Positions 43,806-51,735 of a stretch of DNA of 64,000 nucleotides are shown piece by piece. The DNA comes from Flavobacterium kingsejongi. GTDB taxonomy: Bacteria > Bacteroidota > Bacteroidia > Flavobacteriales > Flavobacteriaceae. The position numbers and the translations under genes are program-made. The stretch covers positions 3,596,001 through 3,660,000 of the forward strand of contig NZ_CP020919.1 of NCBI RefSeq assembly GCF_003076475.1, in the 5' to 3' direction. The notes beneath the pieces were generated by a model. That model searched no databases. It was given only the letters and a program-made list of their open reading frames with translations, and had not been told where the DNA came from. The first letter of the stretch is position 1, and every line of letters begins with the position of its first letter.

Positions 43806-44624
43806 ATGAATTTACAAGATATACCACAGATTAAGCATTTAGACAGCGATAATTTTTTCCTTTTAGCCGGACCCTGTGCTATTGAAGGCGAAGAAATGGC
43901 ACTTAGAATAGCCGAAAAAATCGTCTCTATTACTGATGCCTTACTAATCCCTTATGTTTTCAAAGGTTCTTTCAAAAAGGCTAACCGTTCCCGGATCGAC
44001 AGTTTCTCTGGAATCGGGGATGAAAAAGCATTAAAAATCCTGCGCAAAGTTTCCGAAACTTTTGGTGTTCCTACAGTGACTGACATTCATACGAATGAAG
44101 ATGCTGAAATGGCTGCGGAATATGTAGATGTATTACAGATCCCTGCCTTTTTAGTACGCCAGACAGATCTTGTGGTAGCCGCTGCGAATACGGGTAAAGT
44201 CGTGAACCTGAAGAAAGGGCAATTCATGAGTCCGGAAAGCATGAAACATGCGGTTCAGAAAGTTATCGATTCACAAAACAATAAAGTTATGGTAACCGAT
44301 CGTGGTACCATGTTTGGTTACCAGGATATGATTGTTGATTATCGCGGTATCCCTACCATGCGTGAATTTGCCACTACTGTACTGGATGTAACACATTCCC
44401 TGCAACAGCCAAATCAGACTGCAGGAGTGACCGGCGGAAGACCTGATATGATCGAAACAATTGCCAAAGCAGGAATTGCTGTAGGTGTAGACGGCATCTT
44501 TATCGAAACCCATTTTGATCCAGCACATGCTAAAAGTGATGGTGCGAACATGCTGCACCTGGATTATTTCGAAAACCTGATGAAAAAGCTTGTCGCAATA
44601 CGAAAAACAGTTAACTCATTCTAA
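43806..44624 (+). CDS. kdsA: 3-deoxy-8-phosphooctulonate synthase
   Basis: KdsA condenses phosphoenolpyruvate with arabinose 5-phosphate to give KDO 8-phosphate for the lipopolysaccharide core. The 272-residue TIM-barrel protein shows FFLLAGPCAIEGEEMALRIAE, VFKGSFKKANRSRIDSFSGIG, PTVTDIHTNEDAEMAAEYVDVLQIPAFLVRQTDL and DRGTMFGYQDMIVDYRGIPTM. It ends with the metal-loop region IFIETHFDPAHAKSDGAN. ATG 43806 follows a full consensus promoter; the frame is open further upstream but overlaps that promoter. The length is standard. Confidence 0.97.
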   Translation: MNLQDIPQIKHLDSDNFFLLAGPCAIEGEEMALRIAEKIVSITDALLIPYVFKGSFKKANRSRIDSFSGIGDEKALKILRKVSETFGVPTVTDIHTNEDAEMAAEYVDVLQIPAFLVRQTDLVVAAANTGKVVNLKKGQFMSPESMKHAVQKVIDSQNNKVMVTDRGTMFGYQDMIVDYRGIPTMREFATTVLDVTHSLQQPNQTAGVTGGRPDMIETIAKAGIAVGVDGIFIETHFDPAHAKSDGANMLHLDYFENLMKKLVAIRKTVNSF

Positions 44625-44651
44625 TAATTATCACATTTATCATTTACTACA

Positions 44652-45509
44652 TTGAAACAACTATCTAAAGTTGTGATGCTTTTTGTGTTTTTTTCCCTTC
44701 ACACTTTTGCGCAGGATGCCGCAATAAGTCCAGAAAAATACACGGCCCATAATAAGGGGAAATTCTTTTTTTACTGGGGAGGAAATCGTGCCCATTTTTC
44801 GAAGTCGGATATTACGTTCCGTGGTGACAACTACAATTTTACAATCAAGGATGTCGAAGCACATGACAAACCGAAAGGCTATCATATCGACTACCTGAAT
44901 CCTGCGCGAATGACGATTCCGCAAACGAATTTCAGGATGGGGTATTACATCAATGACCATTATAATATTTCGATTGGTGTTGACCACATGAAATATGTGA
45001 TGAACCAATACCAAACTGTAAATATGGACGGTCAGATCAACCTTCCTGCTGATGCTGAAGGTGCTGCTTTCAACGGGAATTATAACAACAGTCCTATGGT
45101 CATGACGCCGGAATTCCTGGCTTTTGAACATACGGACGGACTAAATTACGTCAATATTGAAATCGCGCGTGTCGATGATATTTCGACTAAACTTTTCAAC
45201 TGGGACAGTGATAAAATCCAGATTAACCTTACCGAAGCTGTAGGAGCCGGATTATTATATCCTAAAACCAATGCCCAGGTATTGGGTATGGAGCGTCATG
45301 ATGACTTTCATGTTTCAGGTTATGGATTGTCTGCCAAAGGCGGGCTTAACATTACTTTCCTGAAGTATTTCTTTGTTCAGGGCGAATTAAAAGGCGGTTA
45401 TATCAACATGCAGGATATCCAAACTACACATGAGGGATCAGACAGTGCTTTCCAGGACTTTTTCTTCGTTCAGACGAATTTGGTTTTTGGTGGTATTTTC
45501 AGGATTTAA
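44652..45509 (+). CDS. hypothetical outer-membrane protein
   Basis: This 285-residue protein has a signal peptide (KQLSKVVMLFVFFSLHTFA, cut before QDA). The mature part looks beta-rich, with GKFFFYWGGNRAHFSKSDITFRGDNYNF, FRMGYYINDHYNISIGVDHM and a last aromatic strand, NLVFGGIFRI, ending in isoleucine. This pattern fits a small outer-membrane barrel. The start is TTG 44652, the only codon that yields the complete signal peptide. It lies 27 bases after kdsA and may be cotranscribed. No family function is known to me. Confidence 0.7.
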   Translation: MKQLSKVVMLFVFFSLHTFAQDAAISPEKYTAHNKGKFFFYWGGNRAHFSKSDITFRGDNYNFTIKDVEAHDKPKGYHIDYLNPARMTIPQTNFRMGYYINDHYNISIGVDHMKYVMNQYQTVNMDGQINLPADAEGAAFNGNYNNSPMVMTPEFLAFEHTDGLNYVNIEIARVDDISTKLFNWDSDKIQINLTEAVGAGLLYPKTNAQVLGMERHDDFHVSGYGLSAKGGLNITFLKYFFVQGELKGGYINMQDIQTTHEGSDSAFQDFFFVQTNLVFGGIFRI

Positions 45510-45523
45510 TCCATTTCCTTGCT

Positions 45524-45561
45524 AAAAACAAAAGCCCCGGATTACCGGGGCTTTTGTTTTT
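45524..45561. terminator. strong bidirectional terminator
   Basis: A 17-base stem (45524-45540 and 45545-45561) with an ATTA loop has A- and T-rich ends. It ends the kdsA unit on the plus strand and the B12-controlled gene on the minus strand. Confidence 0.93.
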
Positions 45562-45581
45562 TTAGGCTCAATGTACCTTAC

Positions 45582-46910
45582 TTATTGTACGATTACTTTT
45601 CGTACTATAGTGGTATTCGTCACGGTGTCGGTAATTCTTACGATGTAAATCCCTGCACTCAGTCCGGAAACATCCAATTTACATTGCCCATTCGTAATGC
45701 CGGCAGTATTCTTAACCGTTACCCCTAGCTGGCTGATCAATGTTACGGAGTAAATTGCATTATTATCTGATTTCAGGTCAATGTTCAATAGGCTGCGTAC
45801 CGGGTTCGGATAAATGGCCTGTACGATCTCATTCGCTACCGGATGCTGGATGCTTAAAGTTCCATCAAATGTTTTAAGCATGAATTCATTCACACCCATA
45901 CAGCCCTCTATGCTACCTGATTCGATCAGCGTAAAATCGGTGCCATTGACAATTTCATATTTGGATCCGGAAGTAAAAGCACTGGCACTTCCAATGACGA
46001 AATCCCCGCTTTCAGCATCTACATCAAATGATTTTCCATAAGCAAAATCCCAGGAGCCTGTTAGCGTACTGGTGTATACAAATGTTGCGGTTGTTCCCGG
46101 AGCAGCTGCATCATAAGCATGCACATTCTTACCGGAAAGGAAATAGAGTTTATGATTGCCCAGTCGCAGTTGTGTGGCATTGGTTACTCCGGTAAGAGTT
46201 ACTGGTGCTGCCAGCTCATTGGCTCCATTACTTTGCATTTTTATCACTACCGAAGTACCACTTACCTTGCCTAATATCCAAATGATATTATTGGCAGCAT
46301 CGTATTGCAATCCCGCTACAGTTCCTGCATTCGGCTGAATCACAGCTGCTACAGTGTTGGTTGCTACATCGATCTTAACGATTTTGGAACTCAATGCAGC
46401 ATAGATATAACCGTCAGCATAAACCATGTAACTTGCCGTTCCATTGATTACTGCATTAGGGTCGGCAACAGCAGTGGCTACATTATTTGTGAGGTCAATA
46501 CTGTAAATGGCATTGGGGTTACTTGAACCGAGGTATGCTTTAGCAGTACCCGCTGCTGCCAGTGTCTGTGGTCCACCCAGGCCCGTTAGCGTAGCGATAT
46601 GGTTCAAGGAAGGATAATCCGCAATGACGACACGAAATCCGGCGGCTTTGGATAACAATACGGCTTTGTTACCTATAATCTGAAAATCCTGTAATACGTC
46701 AAATCCTGTAGTATTGTTGGCATTCTGATATATTTTTGCGTTTACCTCCGGAGTGCCGGTTGCATGTGTGCCTACTGTAAAAATATCGCCATTGGGTGTT
46801 CCAAAATTCCCTTCTGCTACTGCAAGCAGTTCATAGGTTTTTGGGGTTGTTTGCGGCAGCATGTATTGCGCACTAAATACAAGTAAAAAACTGAGTAAAT
46901 TTTTTTTCAT
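45582..46910 (-). CDS. BtuG-like beta-propeller protein with T9SS sorting domain, under a cobalamin riboswitch
   Basis: This 442-residue secreted protein has a signal peptide (MKKNLLSFLLVFSAQYMLPQ). A YncE/DUF5074-like seven-bladed propeller (about 25-360) follows, with repeated blades such as YMVYADGYIYAALSSKIVKIDVATNT and LQYDAANNIIWILGKVSG. The C-terminal type IX secretion sorting domain (about 365-442) has IYPNPVRSLLNID, GLSAGIYIVRI and a basic end. Bacteroides BtuG proteins, which capture cobalamin on the cell surface, are DUF5074 propellers, and a cobalamin riboswitch precedes this gene. I infer a surface cobalamin-binding protein exported by T9SS instead of a lipoprotein. No btuB-type receptor gene is adjacent. 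ATG 46910 is chosen for the signal peptide. Confidence 0.8.
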   Translation of the reverse strand: MKKNLLSFLLVFSAQYMLPQTTPKTYELLAVAEGNFGTPNGDIFTVGTHATGTPEVNAKIYQNANNTTGFDVLQDFQIIGNKAVLLSKAAGFRVVIADYPSLNHIATLTGLGGPQTLAAAGTAKAYLGSSNPNAIYSIDLTNNVATAVADPNAVINGTASYMVYADGYIYAALSSKIVKIDVATNTVAAVIQPNAGTVAGLQYDAANNIIWILGKVSGTSVVIKMQSNGANELAAPVTLTGVTNATQLRLGNHKLYFLSGKNVHAYDAAAPGTTATFVYTSTLTGSWDFAYGKSFDVDAESGDFVIGSASAFTSGSKYEIVNGTDFTLIESGSIEGCMGVNEFMLKTFDGTLSIQHPVANEIVQAIYPNPVRSLLNIDLKSDNNAIYSVTLISQLGVTVKNTAGITNGQCKLDVSGLSAGIYIVRITDTVTNTTIVRKVIVQ

Positions 46911-46941
46911 TCTCCTTTTCGTTAAGGTTATAAATTGGGTT

Positions 46942-47019
46942 ATAAAAAATCCCGGAGAAATGACACAATAGCACAGCACTACCCGTAGGTATTTCGTGTG
47001 TATCCTTGTTTTTTCTCCG
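46942..47019 (-). terminator. riboswitch-linked terminator (expression platform)
   Basis: On the minus strand, CGGAGAAA (47019-47012) can pair with TTTCTCCG (46960-46953), and a GGGATTTTTT run follows. It lies between the aptamer and the start codon, so ligand binding may favour this terminator. The loop is long (about 50 bases) and may hold further stems. Confidence 0.6.
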
Positions 47020-47034
47020 AAAACAACATACGCT

Positions 47035-47190
47035 ATCCTAAGGCAGGTCTCCTGGCTCGGCCCAACATTTCACCTTCCCGTCTGGATAACAGTGGTATTT
47101 CGAAATGCATTTACAGGCCTTACAGTTGCGGGAACAGCCTCTGTTTTAAACAGAGTTCCCTTTTAATTCTTGTATCAAGAAACCTTAAGA
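47035..47190 (-). promoter_or_regulatory. cobalamin (adenosylcobalamin-type) riboswitch
   Basis: The minus strand shows the conserved order of a cobalamin aptamer: AAGGTTTCTT, AAAAGGGAAC, GTTCCCGCAACTGTAAGGCC, CCACTG, CAGACGGGAAGGTG, and the B12 box GAGCCAGGAGACCTGCC at 47058-47042. It lies about 130 bases upstream of the propeller gene and begins almost at the predicted transcription start. The identity is secure from the B12 box and core. The ligand form (adenosyl or methyl) is not certain. Confidence 0.95.
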
Positions 47191-47195
47191 CGGTG

Positions 47196-47203
47196 CAAAA
47201 GTA
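47196..47203 (-). promoter_or_regulatory. TAnnTTTG promoter element of the riboswitch transcript
   Basis: TACTTTTG on the minus strand ends about 6 bases before the first conserved riboswitch base, so transcription would begin at the aptamer edge. No -33 TTG was identified. Confidence 0.55.
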
Positions 47204-47344
47204 CTAATAAAAGACTGTTTTTTTGTGTAATGCACCCCGATTAATTCTACTGTTTCCGATGCTTCCCGGTGCTCCTATACTATATTTCTGCTATAAATCT
47301 TATTTTATTCTATTTTGCTATTGTAGGAACCAAATGAATTACTT

Positions 47345-47363
47345 TACTTTGTATTTCAAAGTA
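47345..47363. promoter_or_regulatory. operator-like inverted repeat, site 1
   Basis: TACTTTGTATTTCAAAGTA is an inverted repeat (ACTTTG-N5-CAAAGT) ending 9 bases before ATG 47373. The left arm includes TACTTTG, close to a -7 promoter element, so a bound repressor would block transcription. The same sequence in reverse orientation lies at 48302-48318. It is the likely site of the winged-helix regulator encoded at 47983. The remaining bases 47204-47344 hold no gene. Confidence 0.65.
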
Positions 47364-47372
47364 CTTTATTTT

Positions 47373-47981
47373 ATGACAAAAAAAGACTACCTCCAGGACA
47401 TTCACCATATCAAGAGTATGATGGATAAATCTTCACAGTTCATATCCCTTAGTGGGCTTTCCGGTATACTTGCCGGTTGTTATGCATTGATTGGTGCTGC
47501 GTATGCCAAACACCTTTCTGATCAGCATACCTACCAGTACATTACGCTGGAAAGCGCTACTTTTAAAGGTATATTGGCAACGGCAGTTGTTGTGCTGCTA
47601 CTATCGCTACTAACCGGGTGGATATTAAGTTCCCGTAAAGCTAAAAAAGCGGGGGAAGTATTATGGAATGCTACTTCCAAACGATTGCTGATTAATTTCC
47701 TTATTCCATTGGTAACCGGAGGATTAGTAATTATACTCATGCTTAAGAATGGGCACTATGGGCTTGTAGTTCCTTTTGCATTGCTCTTTTACGGATTGGC
47801 CTGTGTGAATGCCAGTAAGTTCACCTTCAGGCATGTACGCTATCTCGGAATCACTGAAATTATATTAGGGTTATTTGCAGTAGAATATTCAGGATATGGA
47901 TTGTATTTTTGGGTCCTGGGATTTGGAATCTGCCACATCCTGTATGGTGCTATCATGTATTACAAATACGACAGGAAATAA
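47373..47981 (+). CDS. integral membrane protein in the regulator/CreD gene cluster
   Basis: This 202-residue membrane protein has about six helices: ISLSGLSGILAGCYALIGAAY, ILATAVVVLLLSLLTGWIL, LLINFLIPLVTGGLVIILML, LVVPFALLFYGLACVNA and two more. The N-terminus MTKKDYLQDIHHIKSMMDKSSQF is amphipathic and is conserved, as far as I recall, in proteins encoded next to this type of regulator. A longer frame runs upstream to 47223, but it would cover the operator. ATG 47373 sits 9 bases after the operator. The stop is 1 base before the regulator start, so they are cotranscribed. The function is unknown. Confidence 0.8.
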   Translation: MTKKDYLQDIHHIKSMMDKSSQFISLSGLSGILAGCYALIGAAYAKHLSDQHTYQYITLESATFKGILATAVVVLLLSLLTGWILSSRKAKKAGEVLWNATSKRLLINFLIPLVTGGLVIILMLKNGHYGLVVPFALLFYGLACVNASKFTFRHVRYLGITEIILGLFAVEYSGYGLYFWVLGFGICHILYGAIMYYKYDRK

Positions 47982-47982
47982 T

Positions 47983-48279
47983 TTGAAAAATATCCTTAAA
48001 AATATCAATAAAGCATTCGATCACAGGATCAGGCTCGGAATCATGTCGGTTCTGATGGTCAATGAATCTGCTGATTTTACTACGCTCAAAGAATTGCTGG
48101 GTGTCACTGATGGAAACCTGGCTAGCCATGCCAAAGCCCTGGAAGCAGAAGCATATATTATCGTGGAAAAACAATTTATTGGCAGGAAGCCCAATACGCG
48201 CTATGTAGCTACACAACTTGGAAAAAAAGCATTCCAGGAACACATTGAAGCACTTGAAAAATTAATCCAGAATAGTTAA
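47983..48279 (+). CDS. winged-helix transcriptional regulator
   Basis: This 98-residue DNA-binding protein consists of one winged helix: HRIRLGIMSVLMVNESADFTTLKELLGVTDGNLASHAKALEAEAYIIVEKQFIGRKPNTRYVATQLGKKAF. It looks like the HTH_34/MarR-like regulators that carry no effector domain. The start is TTG 47983 directly behind the membrane protein gene; a longer frame overlaps that gene. The two ACTTTG-N5-CAAAGT sites in front of its operon and in front of 48336 are the probable binding sites, so it most likely represses its own operon and the CreD operon. Confidence 0.88.
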   Translation: MKNILKNINKAFDHRIRLGIMSVLMVNESADFTTLKELLGVTDGNLASHAKALEAEAYIIVEKQFIGRKPNTRYVATQLGKKAFQEHIEALEKLIQNS

Positions 48280-48301
48280 ACACTATTTTTTTACCTCTTT
48301 G

Positions 48302-48318
48302 CTTTGAAATACAAAGTA
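48302..48318. promoter_or_regulatory. operator-like inverted repeat, site 2
   Basis: CTTTGAAATACAAAGTA repeats, in reverse orientation, 17 bases of site 1 at 47345-47363. It lies 17 bases before ATG 48336 and forms CTTTG-N5-CAAAG. It points to joint control of both transcription units. Confidence 0.65.
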
Positions 48319-48335
48319 CTTTTAAATAAATTAAA

Positions 48336-48998
48336 ATGAAACAATTACACCTCCTATTGTCCCGAAAACCAAGTCCTGCACAACTTGTAATGGTATTGTC
48401 CAGCTATTGCCTCGTATTGCTTATAATTCGGATTCTGGTTTCCCATACTTTGTTTTATGGTTTCCTCGCCTGGAACCTGGTATTGGCTTTTGTTCCATTA
48501 CTCCTGACTATGATCCTGCAACGAAAGGAACGCCTTCGCCACAACCGCTACGGATTGCTATTGCTCTCTTTCGTCTGGCTCTTGTTCCTGCCTAATGCGC
48601 CCTATATCATAACCGATTTTTTTCATTTAGAAAAAGGGGCTTTATACATGCCGGAATGGTTTGATGTATTGCTACTCACCTCTTTTGCCTGGACCGGAGT
48701 ACTCGTAGGACTACTTGCTATGACGGCTATGCAACAACTTTGGGCACAACGGTTCTCAGCTTCAAAAGGCAGGATTTTTATTGTTTTTGCTGCGCTCCTT
48801 TCCGGATTCGGGATTTACCTGGGCCGCTTTCTCCGATTCAACAGCTGGGATATCCTGCAGCATCCTTTTGACCTGACAACAGCTATTACAACCGCGGCTT
48901 TTCATTGGAGGACGTTCGGGTTCTCCCTGGGTTATGGTGCCCTGTTGCTGCTACTCTATTGTTCGTTTCGTATTCCATTCCAATCTACTGTACAATGA
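48336..48998 (+). CDS. DUF1361 membrane protein
   Basis: This 220-residue membrane protein has about six to seven helices. It carries the DUF1361 core WLLFLPNAPYIITDFFHLEKG and WFDVLLLTSFAWTGVLVGLLAM, followed by GIYLGRFLRFNSWDILQHP. These conserved polar residues lie between helices. The function is unknown in all members that I know. It starts 17 bases after operator site 2. Its stop overlaps the next start (ATGA). Confidence 0.9.
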   Translation: MKQLHLLLSRKPSPAQLVMVLSSYCLVLLIIRILVSHTLFYGFLAWNLVLAFVPLLLTMILQRKERLRHNRYGLLLLSFVWLLFLPNAPYIITDFFHLEKGALYMPEWFDVLLLTSFAWTGVLVGLLAMTAMQQLWAQRFSASKGRIFIVFAALLSGFGIYLGRFLRFNSWDILQHPFDLTTAITTAAFHWRTFGFSLGYGALLLLLYCSFRIPFQSTVQ

Positions 48999-49450
48999 GA
49001 GCCTTAATCATTGAAAAACTATACGACTGGAGTAAAATCCCATACCAGAAATGGCTCAAAAAAAGTATTCCCTGGCCCGTGGATCAGGATGCTTTATTGG
49101 ATTTCCCCTACGATAGCCTTGGTTTTCATTTGGGCCTTTTCCTTCAAAGCCACAATTTTGATATACAGCCCAAACTGGAAGACCATGATGTCTTTCATGT
49201 ACTGACGGCTACGGGAGTTACTGTCCCGGATGAAATAGGGATGCAGTTTTACCTGTTTGTAAATGGCAAACGCAGCCTGTACCAATTTTCGGTGATGTGT
49301 ATAGGAAGCCTTTTATATCCGGACAAATGGGGCCATTTTATCCGCCAGTGGCGCAGCGGAAAAAATGCACTCTGCTTTCATCAGTTGGATTTTTTAAAAC
49401 TATTGAACCTACCTCTTTCTCAATTGCGAACCACCTTTTTAATTCAATAA
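48995..49450 (+). CDS. Coq4-like protein
   Basis: This 151-residue soluble protein has the Coq4 zinc-site motif HDxxHx11E: H64, D65, H68 and E80 in DHDVFHVLTATGVTVPDEIG, followed by QFYLFVNGKRS. Eukaryotic Coq4 organises or catalyses a step of ubiquinone synthesis, but flavobacteria use menaquinone, so the job here is probably different. It overlaps the DUF1361 gene by 4 bases, and its TAA overlaps the next ATG (TAATG), so translation is coupled on both sides. The motif match is direct; the function is open. Confidence 0.8.
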   Translation: MRALIIEKLYDWSKIPYQKWLKKSIPWPVDQDALLDFPYDSLGFHLGLFLQSHNFDIQPKLEDHDVFHVLTATGVTVPDEIGMQFYLFVNGKRSLYQFSVMCIGSLLYPDKWGHFIRQWRSGKNALCFHQLDFLKLLNLPLSQLRTTFLIQ

Positions 49451-49791
49451 TGATGTCTAAAATCCCAATACAAGCCCAAACCATTGGAACGGCTACCACG
49501 TTTTTAGCCGGTGGTGCCTTTGCACTCGGTACTTTTTTGCTCCTGGCTTATTTCTGTATTCCTGAAGGACGGGGCCTCTATGGCATTACCCGCAATAACC
49601 TGATCATGATAGGCCTGTTTTATGTAATGCTGATGGTGGTACTCCATATCATTGCTTTTGTTATGCTTGTTGTTTGCCTGATCGTCTACAGACAACAGCC
49701 GACTTACTTTTTTATCCGGATTGGAGTCTTGCTACTCAACATACCTGTTGCTATTTTTTACACATATTTCATTATTTCTATACAAAATTAA
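49450..49791 (+). CDS. small membrane protein before creD
   Basis: This 113-residue protein has three to four helices (TFLAGGAFALGTFLLLAYF, LIMIGLFYVMLMVVLHIIAFVMLVVCLIVY, FIRIGVLLLNIPVAIFYTYFIIS). There are two adjacent start codons, at 49450 and 49453; the first overlaps the previous stop. It has no recognisable family. It is encoded 19 bases upstream of creD in a run of closely packed genes, which suggests a membrane partner of CreD or of the Coq4-like protein. Confidence 0.75.
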   Translation: MMSKIPIQAQTIGTATTFLAGGAFALGTFLLLAYFCIPEGRGLYGITRNNLIMIGLFYVMLMVVLHIIAFVMLVVCLIVYRQQPTYFFIRIGVLLLNIPVAIFYTYFIISIQN

Positions 49792-49810
49792 TCCTCAAAA
49801 TCACTATTTC

Positions 49811-51172
49811 ATGGAAAACCAAGATTCACAACCCACAACAGCCACATCCTTTTTACAAAGCCATACAGCACGACTGATTATGGTAGGCGTACTAACCCTT
49901 ATTTTACTGCTTCCGCTTCAGCTGGTCAATAACCTCATCCGGGAAAGGGAACTCCGTCAAGCGGATGTTATGAATGAGATTACCGATAAATGGGGTAAAG
50001 AGGTGTATTTCTATGGACCGATCTTAAAAGTGCCCTATACTATCTTTTCGGAAAGCGAAATCGTCAACCAGATGACCAAACAGGTATCCAAAACCCGTAC
50101 AGCCCAAACAGCTTATGCCTATTTCTTTCCGGAAGTACTGAACAATACTTCTAAGGTAGAAACCAAACTACTGAAACGCAACAATTATGAAGCCGTTGTA
50201 TTTACCACCAAAATGAACTTCAATGGTAATTATACCGTACCTGATTTCAGCGCTAAAAATATACCCGAGGAAAACATACAGTGGGATAAAGCCACGATAC
50301 TGATTCAAACTGAAAACCTCAAAAGCATCAAGGAGGAGATTAAAATTAAACTGGGTGGTACAACACTTACCCTGGAGCCTGTATACAATTCCGAAGAAAA
50401 TCCGGACGCCGAAGGCCTGGAGACTGCTTTTGTTAACCTGAATGACCATAAGGACTTGAAGAACCTTACTTTTGAATTTACCTTCCAATATGATGGCAGC
50501 AGCAGGATCAGTATGGTTCCTATCGGTAAAACTACAACGTCGAAAATGACCTCTAACTGGGCTTCCCCAAGTTTTAACGGAAACTTCCTGCCTAATGATA
50601 AGAGTAAACATATTTCGGCAGCTGGTTTCGAAGCAAACTGGAAAATATTACACATCAACCGTCCCTTTTCGCAATCATCTTTCGGTAGCCTGCCTAACTT
50701 ACAGAAGTATGCTTTTGGGGTAGACTTTGTGATCCCGATTGATGAATATCAAAAGAATGAAAGAGCCTCCAAATATGGATTTCTCGTCATCGGGCTTACC
50801 TTTTTAATCTTTTTCCTGATCCAGTCCGTTAGTAAAATAAAGATCCATATTTTCCAATATTCCATGATTGGCCTGGCATTGATCATGTTCTATACGCTCC
50901 TGATTTCGATTACAGAACACAGTAGTTTTCGCCTTGCCTACATTATATCGGCGCTTTCAGTGGTTGTCCTGATCAGCCTGTATTCTGTATCCATACTCAA
51001 AAACAGAAAATTCCCGATGCTGATTGCAATTTCTTTGGCCGCCCTCTATGGTTTTATCTATGTGATCATCCAATTGGAAAATTATGCATTGTTGGTGGGC
51101 AGTATTGGTTTGTTCGCCATATTAGCAGCTGTGATGTTTGTTTCCCGTAAAATTGACTGGACTAAAAACTAA
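49811..51172 (+). CDS. creD: cell envelope integrity protein CreD
   Basis: This 453-residue inner-membrane protein has one N-terminal helix (LIMVGVLTLILLLPLQLV) followed by IRERELRQADVMNEITDKWGKEVYFYGPILKVPY, the CreD hallmark. A periplasmic domain of about 280 residues follows, then five to six C-terminal helices (GFLVIGLTFLIFFLIQSVSKIKIHIFQYSMIGLAL and so on). In gamma-proteobacteria creD is induced by the CreBC two-component system and affects envelope stress. Here no CreBC is present. Instead the small winged-helix regulator and its operators control the cluster. A strong hairpin follows. Confidence 0.93.
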   Translation: MENQDSQPTTATSFLQSHTARLIMVGVLTLILLLPLQLVNNLIRERELRQADVMNEITDKWGKEVYFYGPILKVPYTIFSESEIVNQMTKQVSKTRTAQTAYAYFFPEVLNNTSKVETKLLKRNNYEAVVFTTKMNFNGNYTVPDFSAKNIPEENIQWDKATILIQTENLKSIKEEIKIKLGGTTLTLEPVYNSEENPDAEGLETAFVNLNDHKDLKNLTFEFTFQYDGSSRISMVPIGKTTTSKMTSNWASPSFNGNFLPNDKSKHISAAGFEANWKILHINRPFSQSSFGSLPNLQKYAFGVDFVIPIDEYQKNERASKYGFLVIGLTFLIFFLIQSVSKIKIHIFQYSMIGLALIMFYTLLISITEHSSFRLAYIISALSVVVLISLYSVSILKNRKFPMLIAISLAALYGFIYVIIQLENYALLVGSIGLFAILAAVMFVSRKIDWTKN

Positions 51173-51201
51173 TCAATTGCATATTATTGACAATCCTATT
51201 G

Positions 51202-51239
51202 CATAAAAAATGCCCAACTACTGTTGGGCATTTTTTATG
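51202..51239. terminator. strong bidirectional terminator after creD
   Basis: A 17-base stem (51202-51218 and 51223-51239) with a TACT loop contains A6 and T6 tracts. It also faces the convergent lipoprotein gene. Confidence 0.92.
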
Positions 51240-51255
51240 ACTAATCCTGAAAATA

Positions 51256-51651
51256 TTATTGTACGATTTCGGTAACCTTTACATGGTTCTCTTCGTCCAT
51301 TTTCCATACTGTACCTTTTACTTTTACTGTTTCTCCAACTTTATAAGCGTGGTATTGTTTGGGATCTTTCAGGTTTGGAATACTGATCGTAGCAAAATAG
51401 GTTTGCTTTTCGTTCGTCAGTATTTCAGCTGTATAGCCATCTTTACCCTGGTTAATCGATTTAATTGCGCCTTCGATAACAATCGTTTCTACGGGCTCTT
51501 CGGCAGTTTCCCGGATAGAATCCCGGGTTTGTTCTACTTCCGCAGCATTCACTGGTACGGCTTTATCGTTGGTTTCATTCGTCTTTGGATTACAGGCTAC
51601 AGCCATCACCACTAAGGTTGCCATGGCACTATTTCGGATTGTTTTTTTCAT
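51256..51651 (-). CDS. hypothetical lipoprotein, OB-fold-like
   Basis: This 131-residue lipoprotein has a signal MKKTIRNSAMATLVVMAVAC and a Thr/Glu-rich linker of about 35 residues. A compact beta-rich domain follows (about 55-130: ETIVIEGAIKSINQGKDGYTAEILT, QTYFATISIP, VGETVKVKGTVWKMDEENHVKVTEI), which looks like a small OB fold. The start at 51651 begins the signal; a longer frame to 51675 adds eight polar residues without a purpose. The function is unknown. It lies alone between the creD terminator and the GH43 gene of the second PUL. Confidence 0.7.
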   Translation of the reverse strand: MKKTIRNSAMATLVVMAVACNPKTNETNDKAVPVNAAEVEQTRDSIRETAEEPVETIVIEGAIKSINQGKDGYTAEILTNEKQTYFATISIPNLKDPKQYHAYKVGETVKVKGTVWKMDEENHVKVTEIVQ

Positions 51652-51735
51652 AATGATATCTTTTTTGATAGTCAAAGCTACTAAATTAATTGGAATTTTG
51701 ATAGGGCTCCAACAATTAGAAATTTACTACATTTC

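Noticed and set aside
47223..47372. N-terminal extension of the membrane protein that starts at 47373
   Set aside because: The extension would run through the operator-like inverted repeat and adds about 50 residues with no domain; ATG 47373 directly follows the operator.
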